NCBI GenBank assembly: GCA_012184525.1 | Contig: WOFQ01000056.1 | Coordinates: 180,281-244,280 of the forward strand | Source of the DNA: Xenoacremonium recifei | Taxonomy: Eukaryota > Ascomycota > Sordariomycetes > Hypocreales > Nectriaceae | Length of the DNA stretch: 64,000 nucleotides | Direction: 5' to 3' | Shown here: piece by piece, positions 1 to 10,426 of the stretch | How positions within the stretch are numbered: position 1 is the first letter of the stretch | Layout: every line of letters starts with the position of its first letter | The notes under the pieces: generated by a model | Databases searched by the model: none | Seen by the model: only the letters and a program-made list of their open reading frames with translations | Told to the model about the DNA's origin: nothing | Translations under genes and position numbers: made by a program

Positions 1-499
1 AAGACGTTATCTACTGCGCACATATAAGAGTCATGTGAGCTTAGACAAGGACAAACAAGAACCCCCGGGCTCTACTCTGTCGTGATTCAACGACACATCT
101 GATTGTAGGTGTCAGGTGGTTATGTAAAGACGGTGACCTGTTTACATATGACTTAGAGAGAGAGGACTTTTTGCTCAGCTGTGATACTAAAAATGAAGGT
201 CTTCTGTGCGCCGTCGTCACGGGTGGAGTGAACAGTTATTGTATATGTTACCTTGACGGGCTGGTGATTCATGGATACCGTACTGTTCGCAAAAGTGAGA
301 GGTTTGTGAAAAATACGTGAGGGTTCCTCACGAACGGGAATTTCCCTTCGTGCGTTCCTCTGGGTTTGTACCCTTTCCTTGACGGACGGAGTAGGAACCT
401 CCTCCTCTCATCTACCATCAGTCCAGTTCTCGTCTTCTCGCCCATCTGAGAACCGTCCCTTCTCATCACCACTCATCCTTTTTCTTTCAAGAACTCTCG
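1..499. other. Upstream intergenic region
   Basis: No coding region is supported here. The last ~130 bases are rich in C and T (repeated ctcctcctctc and cttctcg), as expected for the 5' leader of the following plus-strand gene. Confidence 0.5.
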
Positions 500-1696
500 A
501 TGGAAACCACTGAGAGGAAGATGGCCAGTGACGACGGCAGCCAGAACCAGGTCTCGAACGAGCCTCAGCCTGAACACCTTTCAGCCACGTTTCAGCGATA
601 TCTCGATGAACCCGTCGACCAGAAAGAAGAACGAGAGTTGTTTCAAAGATTCGTTTCGCATTGGCGCATCTCTCCCAAACCCTGGCCCGGACCAGAGTCA
701 ACTTGTGCCTCCGATGCGACGCCGCTTTCGACTCGATCCTACGCCTCTCTTGCCAGCCGACCTTCTCGAGACGAGACAAGCGAGCCGCCAGAAAATTGCT
801 TTGAGGAGCACCTCTATTACCGCCAGGATCATCTTCAGCAGAACGGCATTTTTCTGCATTGGTCACCAGAGTTACCAGGCCACGTTGCCCAGCTAGTAGC
901 TCAACTCAACATAGATAGGGCTCCCCCTAGTCCCTCGCTCGATGAAGCCGATGAAGTCAAGATTGACCCAGAGTACCTCGGCATAGGTGCTATCAAATCA
1001 AATCCACGGGGATACTTTTTGAACCGCTTCTTCCCTTGTCCCGGCCTGGCCGATCCCCTCAGACGCAAGGATCAGTCGCCTATGGCTCATGAAGCCATGC
1101 CCAGCTCGGGTCGAACCGCCAACAAAGTGAGCCCTCTGGTCCCAGATTTGCTATACGGTTACAACATTAGCCAGGCTTTCAACGATACACAACAAACCCT
1201 TCTCCGTATTCTAGCGAAGATTGGAGCGAGCCCGTTTGGCAACGGTTCGAATTTCGTGTATCCGTTCCTGGCCATCGAGTTCGTTGGTGATGGTCCTGGT
1301 TCTGCGGATGGTCATTGGGTGGCTACGAACAAATGCCTTGGAAGTGCTGCCTCCTGTGTCAATATTGCAGAGCGACTTCGCATGAGACTAGAGGACACCC
1401 AATCACTTGACACTACGGCTTTCGCCATGGTCGTAACCCCCGTGGGCGCAACGCTCTATGCGTGTTGGAAGGACGACAGCAATTACTACATGCAAGTAGT
1501 TGATTACATGCCCCTTTTCTATCCCCAGTCTTACCTTAAATTTCGTCGGTACATCCTCAATATCGTCGACTGGGGACGGGACAGACTTAAGGACATACAA
1601 GCTGGCTTGGATAGCCTGCTGAGCCAGGATGATTCTGAGGAGGGAAGTCCGCCTAGAAAGAGACAGAGGACTGCTTCGCCATCCGAGTCATCCTAG
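500..1696 (+). CDS. DUF7924-like protein with PD-(D/E)xK nuclease fold
   Basis: A single-exon protein of 398 residues. The N-terminal third is polar and looks disordered. The part from about residue 210 resembles the fungal DUF7924 / PD-(D/E)xK nuclease-like family: it has PDLLYGYN, then LAIEFVGDG, WVATNKCLG and a Cys-containing SCVNIAERL helix. From memory of the family, the core position after Glu is usually Lys (EFK-type); here it is Val, so catalysis may be lost. The extreme C-terminus holds a basic PPRKRQR run that could act as a nuclear localisation signal. The first ATG is used; a second in-frame ATG lies seven codons on. The family is typically fungal and expanded, and its cellular role is unknown. 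It converges with the FAD oxidase downstream. Confidence 0.75.
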   Translation: METTERKMASDDGSQNQVSNEPQPEHLSATFQRYLDEPVDQKEERELFQRFVSHWRISPKPWPGPESTCASDATPLSTRSYASLASRPSRDETSEPPENCFEEHLYYRQDHLQQNGIFLHWSPELPGHVAQLVAQLNIDRAPPSPSLDEADEVKIDPEYLGIGAIKSNPRGYFLNRFFPCPGLADPLRRKDQSPMAHEAMPSSGRTANKVSPLVPDLLYGYNISQAFNDTQQTLLRILAKIGASPFGNGSNFVYPFLAIEFVGDGPGSADGHWVATNKCLGSAASCVNIAERLRMRLEDTQSLDTTAFAMVVTPVGATLYACWKDDSNYYMQVVDYMPLFYPQSYLKFRRYILNIVDWGRDRLKDIQAGLDSLLSQDDSEEGSPPRKRQRTASPSESS

Positions 1697-2163
1697 GCTT
1701 AGTGGTTCATTGCATTGTGCTGAGTTATGGTACGGAGGCTGGGTTCAAGCTTGAGGGGTCAAGTCAGGTTGGGGGTGTAGATTAGGGTCAGGCTTGCGTT
1801 CGGATTTGAGCGTTGGGTTCAGAAAGGAAGGTTTATGTGAATATATTAAGTCAAGATCAATGTGAAGAAGTCATGTCAAGCTTTTGAGGCCTAATTATGA
1901 TTGCGACCGTGTAGGCACATCAGAACGCAACACTCAAGAAACGTAGTATTTTGAACTGCAGTTCTAGGATTTCAACCATATATTCTTCAACTTCTTCTAT
2001 AAAACAACTGTAGGTACAATGTATGAATAGATCTGTATCTACATCTAAAGGCTTTAAAATATATATACGAGCAATAATAATGCTTACAGGAAATAGAAGT
2101 TTCGCAACTCCTCAACCAAGAAATCTAGACTTGCCAATGGTCAATGATTCGTCAAAATCGACT
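1697..2163. other. Convergent intergenic spacer
   Basis: This AT-rich spacer lies between two genes that end towards each other. It should hold both 3' UTRs. No ORF or repeat of note is seen. Confidence 0.5.
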
Positions 2164-3834
2164 TCACCACCATCCCAGCTTGAAACCTCCCCAGTTAAGG
2201 TTGGTGAAGACTCCCTTGGGGTCGTATATACGCTGAATGGCCAACATCTTCTCCAAATTATTGTTGCCATATGCCGGGAAGGGGTTCTGGAACTCGCCAG
2301 CGTCGCCCATGTAGATAAACTCGGTAGAAAGTCCCATCTTCTTGTTGAGTGCGTGGAGGCGAGATATGAGTCTCTCAGACCAGGCCGTCATGCGGAGATC
2401 GTCCTCCTCGTTAGCCCAGGAGGTTGCGATTTGCCACCCTAGGCTGGTTAGCGATTGTTGAACTGAGTCGCGAGCTGCTAAAGACTTACAGATGTATGAC
2501 TGGCTGTCGTCCAGACCGAAAGTGTTTCCGATGCCGTTCGTCTTGGCGACACTCAGACCAGTCTTAGGCACGAGGTTCATCACAAAGGTCGGGTACAGCC
2601 CTTCAACGTCCAAGACGTCCGTAATCGCTTCGCGCCACTGATGGTATATGTAGGTCAGCTGTTCGGCATCAGGCTTGATCGTATGATGGGCGAACTGGAT
2701 TCTGATTGACACATTAGCATGGTGGCTCCTCTCAGTCTTTTAGTCAATCGAAGGACTCACCGGAACATCTGATTCGGCGTCTCAAACTGTGAGTGCCAGA
2801 CAATAGGCTCAGTCACATTGTACAGACGCGACACCGCCGGCATCTCGTTGAAGCTCGCAAATCTGGATGGCGGAGACTCGGTGCCCTCCTGGAGACCAAA
2901 TACCTGCGGCGTGAGTTCTCCCGTCGTAACATTGTAGCTCATGTTGATGACGGCTCCAGCACCCAGCGTCGCATCCTCATTCTCGACCATCTCACACGTC
3001 GCCTTGATAAACGCCGGCACTTGCGACTCGTTGAAGACCTGGTACGTGCTGCTGACCTTTGGCACATAGTACGTCTTGAGCACAAACTTAGTGACGATGC
3101 CGAAGTTGTTCGCGCCGCCCTTGAGCGCCCAGAACAGATCGGGGTGTTCCGTCTGCGAGGCATTGACAACACTGGCGTCGCCGAGGATGACTTCGTAGCG
3201 CAGCACGTTGTCCATGCTGAAGCCGAACTTGTTCAGGAAATAGCTGACACCGCCGACGAGAGTCAGTCCAGGGACACCGATGCTCTTGAGACGGCCACCA
3301 ATGGCGTATCGGCCGTAGGGAGCGAGTTCTGCGTAGACATCGACCCAGCGGTTTCCAGGGCCGACTTCGACTGTCTCCTCGGCTTCGTTGTATTGCAGAT
3401 GGTCAAGACCGTTGAGACCGACGAGGACGCCTTCGTTGACGTTATTGGAGCCCGGGAACTAATTACAAACTCTTAGTTCTGCCATGCTAAAAAGGGTCTC
3501 GGATACTCACGTTCATGTGTCCTCCACCACGGATCGCAAACTGCGCATCGCAATTCCCAAAGATGCGCACCGCCTCGACAACTTGATCCGCGGCTGTGGG
3601 CATGAAGATGCACGACGGCGAAAGATCCGAGCGGATATCCCAGAAGTTGACGCTCTCGTTAGCATAGCCGGTCGTCCCCGGCATCAGCAGCAAGTCCTCA
3701 TAGAGCGACTGGAGCTTCGAGCAGGCACAGGCCGAGCCAGTCGATGACGTCTCATTGCGAGCAAGGAGGTTGGACGCGCTGACGATAGACGCAGAGCTGG
3801 CTATGAGAGCCGGGAGGAGGTTTCGAGGCACCAT
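2164..3834 (-). CDS. Secreted FAD-linked oxidoreductase (berberine-bridge-enzyme-like)
   Basis: Four exons (3834-3511, 3458-2761, 2701-2490, 2438-2164) encode 502 residues. Residues 1-20 form a signal peptide. An FAD-binding PCMH domain follows, with CIFMPTAADQVVEAVR, the IRGGGHMNFPGSNN motif spanning the first splice junction, and ALKGGANNFGIVTKF. The C-terminus ends in NLNWGG, as in the BBE tail. The family couples substrate oxidation to O2 reduction, usually on secondary metabolites or sugars; the substrate here is unknown. The third intron (51 nt, 2439-2489) is a multiple of three and has no in-frame stop, so a retained form stays open. Its nearer AG acceptor would create a stop, which favours the CTAG acceptor used here. 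An AT-rich TATA-like box lies 70-80 bp upstream. Confidence 0.88.
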
Positions 3835-3904
3835 GTTGGAGGCGAGGCAAGGTGAGTGTTGGCGGATGGTGATCCAAGGAAAATGTCCAAGACGATGCGC
3901 GACT

Positions 3905-3917
3905 CCTTATATTTATC
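3905..3917 (-). promoter_or_regulatory. TATA-like box of the FAD oxidase
   Basis: On the minus strand this reads GGATAAATATAAG, about 71-83 bp before the ATG at 3834. Position and composition fit a TATA element; nothing else supports it. Confidence 0.35.
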
Positions 3918-4639
3918 CTCCATCCGACGATCTTAATCCCCCATCCATAAGCCTCATCTTCGTCATTGTTTCCGATATAGCTCATAGGAGAAGGCGAATT
4001 GTTTACGTGATAGTCCGTGGCTCATCCCGAGACCGAGAGCGTGGTACCGATGAAACCTCCACGGAAGATCTCATCTACGCAAACCCCGTGACGAACGGTC
4101 CCGACCTACCTTAACCGATCTTTTATTATTTGTCACTATGCATTTTCCACACAAGGCTCGGTGTTTCTGGCCTTGGCCATCTCATTGTCACCAGCCAATT
4201 ATAGCGTCGGGCTCGCTCTCGCTCTCGCTCCCTCGATCTCATTAAAAGCCATGCAGATCTCCCGGGCATTTATCCCAATGAGATCAGCCCTGTGCCTTGC
4301 ATCACCAGTACCTTAACCCCAGACGTCGGCTTCAAGTACCGGGCCCTCTATTTTCGGCAATCGTGCATTTTATGCGTTAGCTCCCGAAGGTGCCGGATCT
4401 TGGGTGAGAGATAGATTGAGACACCGGATGACTTTGGTTGGCGTCTATTCACTACTATAGACTTGCACCGAATTCGCTCCTGAACTGCCATCGAGATTCG
4501 CATATTCCATTGAAGGGTGCAAATTTACTTCGTCAAATTATATGTACTATTTTAGCATGAATAGTATTGTATAGTAGCAGCCTTGCCAGATGGCATCTGT
4601 TTCTAAACTAACGAACCCTGAACCAGCCAGTTGAGATAC
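3918..4639. other. Intergenic region
   Basis: No coding sequence is supported. It contains a short ctcgct hexamer run near 4207-4225 and AT-rich sequence towards 4560. It separates the FAD oxidase promoter from the 3' end of the next minus-strand gene. Confidence 0.45.
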
Positions 4640-5863
4640 TTACCGTCTTGAACCCAACGCCGTAAAGCCAAACATGTCTACAATTCTATGCGGGTTGCTT
4701 ATCCGCTCACTCCAACTCACCTTCTCTCTGCGATCCGACAGCCAACAGAGTGCCTTACACCAGACTACCTTAACGTCTTCATCCAGGGTCTGCCCCCTCG
4801 TCAGCGGTCTCGCATAAATCACAGGCCGCAGTACAAGCCCAATTGGCCGGCCATCCAACTCCCAGCCTTTCCTCACTATCTTCGCAGGTTCGGCGTCCAT
4901 CGCCTGCGTGCAGAACATGAATGGCTGCTCCTCCAGCTGCGGCATGAGGGCGAACCGGATCTTGTATTTTCGTCTCCACATGCGGATCGCTATGAGGGCA
5001 AAGGCATGGAATATTTCTGTAAGAATAGGCAGGGGGTCTTTGTTCTTGCAGAACAGACATTTGTGCGAGTCGATGAAAGCCTTTGCATAAGTTTCCGCCC
5101 ATGATTTCTTTGGAGGCGCGTGTTCCTCCAGCCACCTAACGATCATGACCCTCCAACCAATCGCAGGGCCAATGCCACCTATTTTATTGTCAGTATGTCC
5201 CCAAAGACGAGATGCCACAGTATACATACTATTGGACTTGATCTTGTCATACATATGCCTGATGCTTCTATGCAACATCCAAGTTCTTGTACCGAACCGG
5301 TTACTTGGCCCATCCAGGAGAAAGAAGGGATCCTCCAAGTACTGCGTACATAGGGATTGGGTTAGAGCTGCCTGAAGCAGCGGCCGTGAGGACTTCCCTT
5401 TAGACCGAGTTGTCTCGAACTTGAGTTCTTTTGGGCAATCATCGTAGAATTTGGAGTGGTTGAAAATGGGCCAGAAGTCCAAAAGTCTGCTGTCCAGCTG
5501 TGATGATGAGATCTTGAATAAACTGAACTTGGTACAGAAGTCCGGGAGGCATTTGTCGAAGAAGTCTAGAAGCATTGACCGGATCAGGTCGTCCCTCTCA
5601 AGCCTGTGATCGTCCATACTACAAGTGTGTGGTTGGATAGGAGGGAAAGTTGGCCTTGTGCTCTCTGCCACGGCCAGGTTCGGTGGAATCGACTCTGGTG
5701 CGACGGGAAACCCCGTCAGAAAGTCTATGAGCTGATGACATTATTGAAGTTGCAAGAGATTTCCAGATAACCGACCCTCAAGGTTCACTTGGCGTCGAAC
5801 AGCAGGATCAATCCTGCCCTCAAGGTTGCTTAAACTTTCCACAAAGAGGGCTTCCTTCAACAT
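4640..5863 (-). CDS. Hypothetical protein, unrecognised
   Basis: Two exons (5863-5789 and 5731-4640) give 388 residues. The start is the ATG at 5863; the 57-nt intron (GTGAAC...CATCAG) joins RIDPAVRRQ to LIDFLTGFPVAPE in frame. The protein is Trp- and Arg-rich and has CLFCKNKD (a CxxC pair), but I see no signal peptide, clear membrane span or known domain. The apparent stop is odd: the last codons read AGA CGG TAA GTA, and CG|GTAAGT is a perfect donor, so the true 3' end may be spliced onwards (possible acceptors near 4584-4591). It diverges from the next gene across 273 bp. The frame is well supported; function is not inferred. Confidence 0.6.
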
Positions 5864-6136
5864 GTCTACGAATCAGCTTCAGAAGAGGCTTACGCCTTCC
5901 TCTCGTTTTATGTGTTTTCACCCCATTGATTACAAGCACTTTCGTTCCAACTCACACGCGACCTCGATTACTAAGGCCTCCCTATAGAGACCAATACCCC
6001 CTCCCTACCTCGGCCTGGCCAGCTCAGACTCTCTCTCCTTCATCTCAGGCCGTGTAGGTCAGAATCTTGTCTTCGTCGGGAGAGCTTCCCAGTCTTGTTG
6101 GCCAGGCCTTAAATCACCTAACACTATCTCGACACC
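5864..6136. promoter_or_regulatory. Short divergent promoter between two hypothetical genes
   Basis: A 273-bp spacer separates the start codons of two genes transcribed away from each other, so both promoters must lie here. It is CT-rich on the plus strand near 5990-6060. No TATA box stands out. Confidence 0.45.
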
Positions 6137-7095
6137 ATGGGGTTCAACAACGACATGAAGGAGAAGGCCATCTTCGCGACCGAAACGACCGACTTTGGCT
6201 CAGGTAAGCATCCCCGCCAGAAATCGTACTCACCAGTTATTGACTCAGCGCTCAGGCTATACCAGTACTTACAAGACCACCAAGTTCAGCGACTGGTGCC
6301 GGCTGAAGAGGAAGCGGCTGTCTCAGTGCTTCTCTGGCGCGAAGTAAGTCACTAATATTCGGCTCACATCCTTCTAATACTAATTGCGTCAGCTGCCTGC
6401 CTACCCGTAGCGCCTCTCCTGAGACCTTTTATGACGAGAAGGAAGCTCCCCCATGGGCGGGCTATAACACGTCCCGACACTACGGGTTTACATGCTCGCA
6501 ACGTTATAAGCCGGCACAGCATAAATTTGACCCGACCAAGCGACACATCTGGGTAGACAGATACGACGATACCCGCAGGCTGACTGGCTTCTTGTCCTGG
6601 AGAATTGCAAAGGTTGGTACCGTCACCCCAAGCTTCAAGTATTAAGAGTCTGAACTGACGAACCCGTGACTGTCTCAGGGCGAATTCATTGACGAGGAAG
6701 CCGGCTCTGACTGCACCATGGGCTGGACAGCGAGCGACACCGACTGGAAAAAGTATGTCGTCTTGCGAGTGTACTCCTGCAAAGACGATATCCCTCCGGA
6801 CACAATCGAGGAAGCTTGTAGGTATTCTCACAGCAATGGCAGACTCATCATTAACCTTCTTCAAGGCGCTCGTCACGTCGGTCTTGTGAAGATTGACCTC
6901 AATGGCTTCGATTGGGACCAGTGTCCGACTCGTGTCCATGCAGATGGGAACAAATACTATAAAGGGTGGTTCGATATCAAGTCCCGGCTTGATGAGAGTG
7001 GCAAGCTTGTTTTCAGCTTGTACCACGAGGGCAAGTTCGTTGCCAAGAACTCCATTGACATCTCCAAGGACCATGCGCAGGGATGGGTTTATTAA
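6137..7095 (+). CDS. Hypothetical protein, unrecognised
   Basis: Exons 6137-6203, 6256-6343, 6393-6612 and 6679-7095 give 263 residues; the three introns have GTAAGC, GTAAGT and GTTGGT donors and CAG acceptors. A possible fourth intron (6818-6865, 48 nt, GTAGGT...CAAG) is in frame and stop-free, so a 247-residue form is also possible. The protein is rich in Trp, Tyr and charged residues (for example FSDWCRLKRKR, RHIWVDRYDD). It has no signal peptide or membrane segment. The C-terminal half alternates short hydrophobic and polar stretches, which suggests a beta-rich fold. I do not recognise the family. Confidence 0.6.
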
Positions 7096-8593
7096 TTGTA
7101 TAATGGGTTCTAATTCTCGGGGATGGTTTGTATGGCGTCAGAATCTACGAGTTGGAGGCCGGAGGATGATGCGGGGACTCTCTCCGCAGGTTAATTACAT
7201 TTTCTGAGATCGTTTTTCCTGGACACATACACGTAGTTACACCAGATATCGTCTCTGCAAGCCCAATCTTCCATCTTGCGCGACTCTTACAAACCCCGGT
7301 CCTCTCGGCCCATTCCGCCGGGTCTCAGCAGGGAAATCTCACCCGCCTAATGCTCCACTCCGACAGTGCTTCGGCTCACGTTCCGGAATCTGTCTCTATA
7401 TAGTTGCCAGTCATTCTGTAAATCTCATATCAAACCCGAATGAACTCGTCGCAAGCCCGAATACATCAAGTCGTCAAAGAGTCGATGGTACTTGGGATGT
7501 TATAGGACGCTGTGACTTGAGCAAACCCAGTCCTCACATGACGTGCTAAAAGATGGCGAGGTAATAGACCCAAGGTCCTGAATTGAGTGTTTGCTTACAA
7601 GTCTTCCGATTTCGGTTGTGTAAGTCAAATAGGCCAAAGAAAGACAGATATCGTTGTTCCCTCCGATTCGCACCACGGGAATGCTGCTTGGAGAACTGAG
7701 GCAAGTGTCTGCGAGCTCATTCCCCACCCTTGTTTTAGTCTCAACCTCGACGAAAAGAGTGACAGAGATCGAAACTGAGAAGAACCCAAAAGATCTTTCA
7801 ACTTCGTTTGTTCAATAGTGAAGTCGTCTCTAAGAACCTCATGTTTAGGGAACCCCAGCAATACATAGACACTGTTTTACCAGTTGGGCAGTTTGAAGAG
7901 AGAGTGGGCTCAACTGTCCTGGTTAGCTTCAGCAACCAGTTAGTTAACCCCCAAAAGGCTAAGTCTGCCGATGATCCGGATCTTCGACCTTTCCAATTCT
8001 CCGAGGAGACTCTCGAAAACTCACAAGGATGGGTGACCCCAAAATCGGTCCAGCAGTTGATCGAGATTAATTTTTGGGCGTGCCCTGTTGATCGTCACAA
8101 GCACGGAGGAATTCCACCTCCGCCCTTACCAAGTCACAAGACTCTCCAACATCTTGAGGCCCCCAAATCTACACCTCCAAGGGCGTGGGGTGGAGCTTCC
8201 CCCATGAAGGCGAGCAAATCACGAATTTTCATTACTTAGTGCCGCGAAACTTTTACTCATAAGTGAGAAACGGTGGGTTGCTCCGAAAACGGGAGTGCCC
8301 TGCTCGCCTCCAGGCCAACGCCGAACGCCGTGATGGAGTTGAAGGAGCCGCTACGGGAGCCGCTACCGTCCGTTAGTCGGCTAGGAAAGGCTCGGATTTT
8401 ATATAGAGAGACGACACCCGGGGAAAGCGGGGGCGGCACGGAAACCTTTCAACTTTGCGTGAGACTTGTGATGTTGATGTTGTTGCCAAAGGTTGTGAAG
8501 ACTCGTTGGGGATTGTGAAAGAAGCGAAAAATATTCTCCGAATTTTTCCCATTGCCGAATCATCACAAGGAAGAAGAATCTGAGCACAAGAAA
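7096..8593. other. Intergenic region before the MFS transporter
   Basis: About 1.5 kb with only short, overlapping frames on both strands and no recognisable protein. The longest open frame (7808-8239, plus) has a composition unlike the nearby genes and no splice continuation. TTTTATATAGAG at 8397-8408 is a possible TATA box for the transporter starting at 8594. Confidence 0.45.
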
Positions 8594-10000
8594 ATGGACT
8601 GTGGTCAGGTCAACTCGAGGGCCTTGCACGATGAGTCCGTCTTCGTCAACGAAGCAGTCCCGGAGGCCCGCCGGGACTCGAAGCAACCCCAGACCAATCT
8701 CGAGAAACAAAAGACCGATGCGTCATACGAAGAGACGTACCCTGAGGGTGGCGTCCAGGCCTGGTCAGTCGTTGTTGGAGCGTGGTTTTCGCTATTCGCG
8801 TCGCTGGGGTTGATGAACACTATCGCCATCTTCCAGTCGTACACATTGAGCCACCAATTGGGCGGATACAGTGCCGGCACCGTGGGATGGATCTTTTCAC
8901 TCTACACGTTTCTGGCCTTCTTCTGCGGTGTGTACATTGGACCAGTGTTTGACAAGTACGGACCGCGGTGGCTGGTGATTGCCGGAACCGTGTTTACTCT
9001 CGGGGGAACCGTCTTTCTGAGCTTCTGCACAGGTGAGTCCTTATATCGCACCCATTCTACCTCTCTCGACCTTGAACTCACTTTCCTAGAATTTTGGCAA
9101 TTCCTCATCGCCTTCGGTATCCTATGTGGCCTCGGCTCGTCCCTGCTCTTCACGCCGTCCATTGCCTCTGTCGGGCACTTCTTCAAAGCGCGACGCGGCC
9201 TCGCAACCGGCGTGGCTTCCACAGCTGGCGGCGTTGGAGGTGTGATCTATCCGCTGATGCTAACCTCGCTCTTTGATAAAGTTGGCTACGGTTGGGCCAC
9301 GCGCGTTCTCGCTCTCATTTGCCTCTTCTGTAGCATCATGAGTGTGCTCTTACTGCGAACCCGCCTACCGCCGGCCAAAGATGCCACCGCACACCCGGAC
9401 TTCCGTATCCTAGGGCGTTTCCCCTTTATGCTTACCACGCTAGGCATCTTCTTGCTCGAGTTCTCGCTCTTCGTCCCGTTGTCCTACATTGCCTCGTACG
9501 CCATGCATGAGGGCTTCAGTCAGGACTTTGCCTACCACTTGCTGCCCATCATGAATGCCGGCAGTGTGCTGGGACGGCTTCTGCCGGGCTACTATGCCGA
9601 CGTTATCGGACCCTTCAATGTTAATATCCTGGCCGTGCTCATGTCTGCGGTGTCGTGCTTTTGCGTGTGGCTACCGTCGGGTCATACCAAGGCCGGCATC
9701 ATCGTCTTCTCGGTCCTGTTCGGGTTTGCCAGTGGCACGAGCCTCGCCATTGGGCCTGTCTGTATCGGTCGTTTGTGCAGGACACAGGAATACGGTCGCT
9801 ACTATGCGACTACGTACACCATGGTGTCCATTGCTTGCCTGATTGGCATTCCTATCGCGGGAAGCGTCGTACAGCACAGCGGAGGGAGCTACACGGGGCT
9901 GATCATCTTGACCGGAGCTGTCTATATCGCCTCATTGATTGCGTTCCTAGGAGCCAAGGCATCAGTACTCGGCTGGAAGAACTGGCAAGCGACTTACTGA
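8594..10000 (+). CDS. MFS transporter, monocarboxylate-transporter (MCT) type
   Basis: Two exons (8594-9032 and 9090-10000) encode 449 residues; the 57-nt intron joins FLSFCT to EFWQFLIAFG. An acidic, hydrophilic N-terminus of about 50 residues leads into PEGGVQAWSVVVGAW, typical of fungal MCT-like permeases. About twelve membrane spans follow, with DKYGPRW in the loop after span 2 and FFKARRGLATG in the central part. The family includes monocarboxylate, riboflavin and metabolite carriers of the plasma membrane; the substrate cannot be read from sequence. The ATG at 8594 is the first Met in frame that fits the protein. The intron is a multiple of three and open, so retention would add 19 residues. 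Confidence 0.88.
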   Translation: MDCGQVNSRALHDESVFVNEAVPEARRDSKQPQTNLEKQKTDASYEETYPEGGVQAWSVVVGAWFSLFASLGLMNTIAIFQSYTLSHQLGGYSAGTVGWIFSLYTFLAFFCGVYIGPVFDKYGPRWLVIAGTVFTLGGTVFLSFCTGESLYRTHSTSLDLELTFLEFWQFLIAFGILCGLGSSLLFTPSIASVGHFFKARRGLATGVASTAGGVGGVIYPLMLTSLFDKVGYGWATRVLALICLFCSIMSVLLLRTRLPPAKDATAHPDFRILGRFPFMLTTLGIFLLEFSLFVPLSYIASYAMHEGFSQDFAYHLLPIMNAGSVLGRLLPGYYADVIGPFNVNILAVLMSAVSCFCVWLPSGHTKAGIIVFSVLFGFASGTSLAIGPVCIGRLCRTQEYGRYYATTYTMVSIACLIGIPIAGSVVQHSGGSYTGLIILTGAVYIASLIAFLGAKASVLGWKNWQATY

Positions 10001-10426
10001 GATGGAATCAACAGTGTTGAAGGTCGTCCACTCGGTGGCTGTCACGGTGGAAACGAAAAGAAATGGATGAGAAAAGGAGGAAGAGAAGATGCGGGGAGGT
10101 GAAAAAAAAAAAAAAAATTAGGATACCTGGGATAAGAAATATGGTTCATGAATCTGGAAAGGAAGGAGCAGGATCTCTAAAAATGGGAAGGAGTTGGAGG
10201 AGTTTTTAAGGGGGAGTCTCGTGACCCAGTACGACTTCACGATTCTCCCATGATTTACACGCATCTAGTACATCACGATCTACTCACACGAGAAATGGAA
10301 TAAAAAAATAATGTTTGCTTTTAAGTCTATCCTTGGTTATATACAATGTCTTTCCCCGACAGCCTCCAACGACCTCAACCCCCCTAAGATCCTCTGCCAA
10401 CCCATACTCTCACTCAAACAACCCCC
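10001..10426. other. Convergent spacer with poly-A tract
   Basis: This holds the 3' ends of the MFS gene and the PPCS gene. An uninterrupted A run sits near 10102-10117. No gene is seen. Confidence 0.45.

Noticed and set aside
408..866. Minus-strand open frame of 152 codons
   Set aside because: It lies opposite the 5' half of the DUF7924-like gene, has no family features and looks like an antisense shadow.
7808..8239. Plus-strand frame of 143 codons before the MFS gene
   Set aside because: No recognisable motif, no splice continuation and an atypical Pro-rich end; probably promoter or leader sequence.
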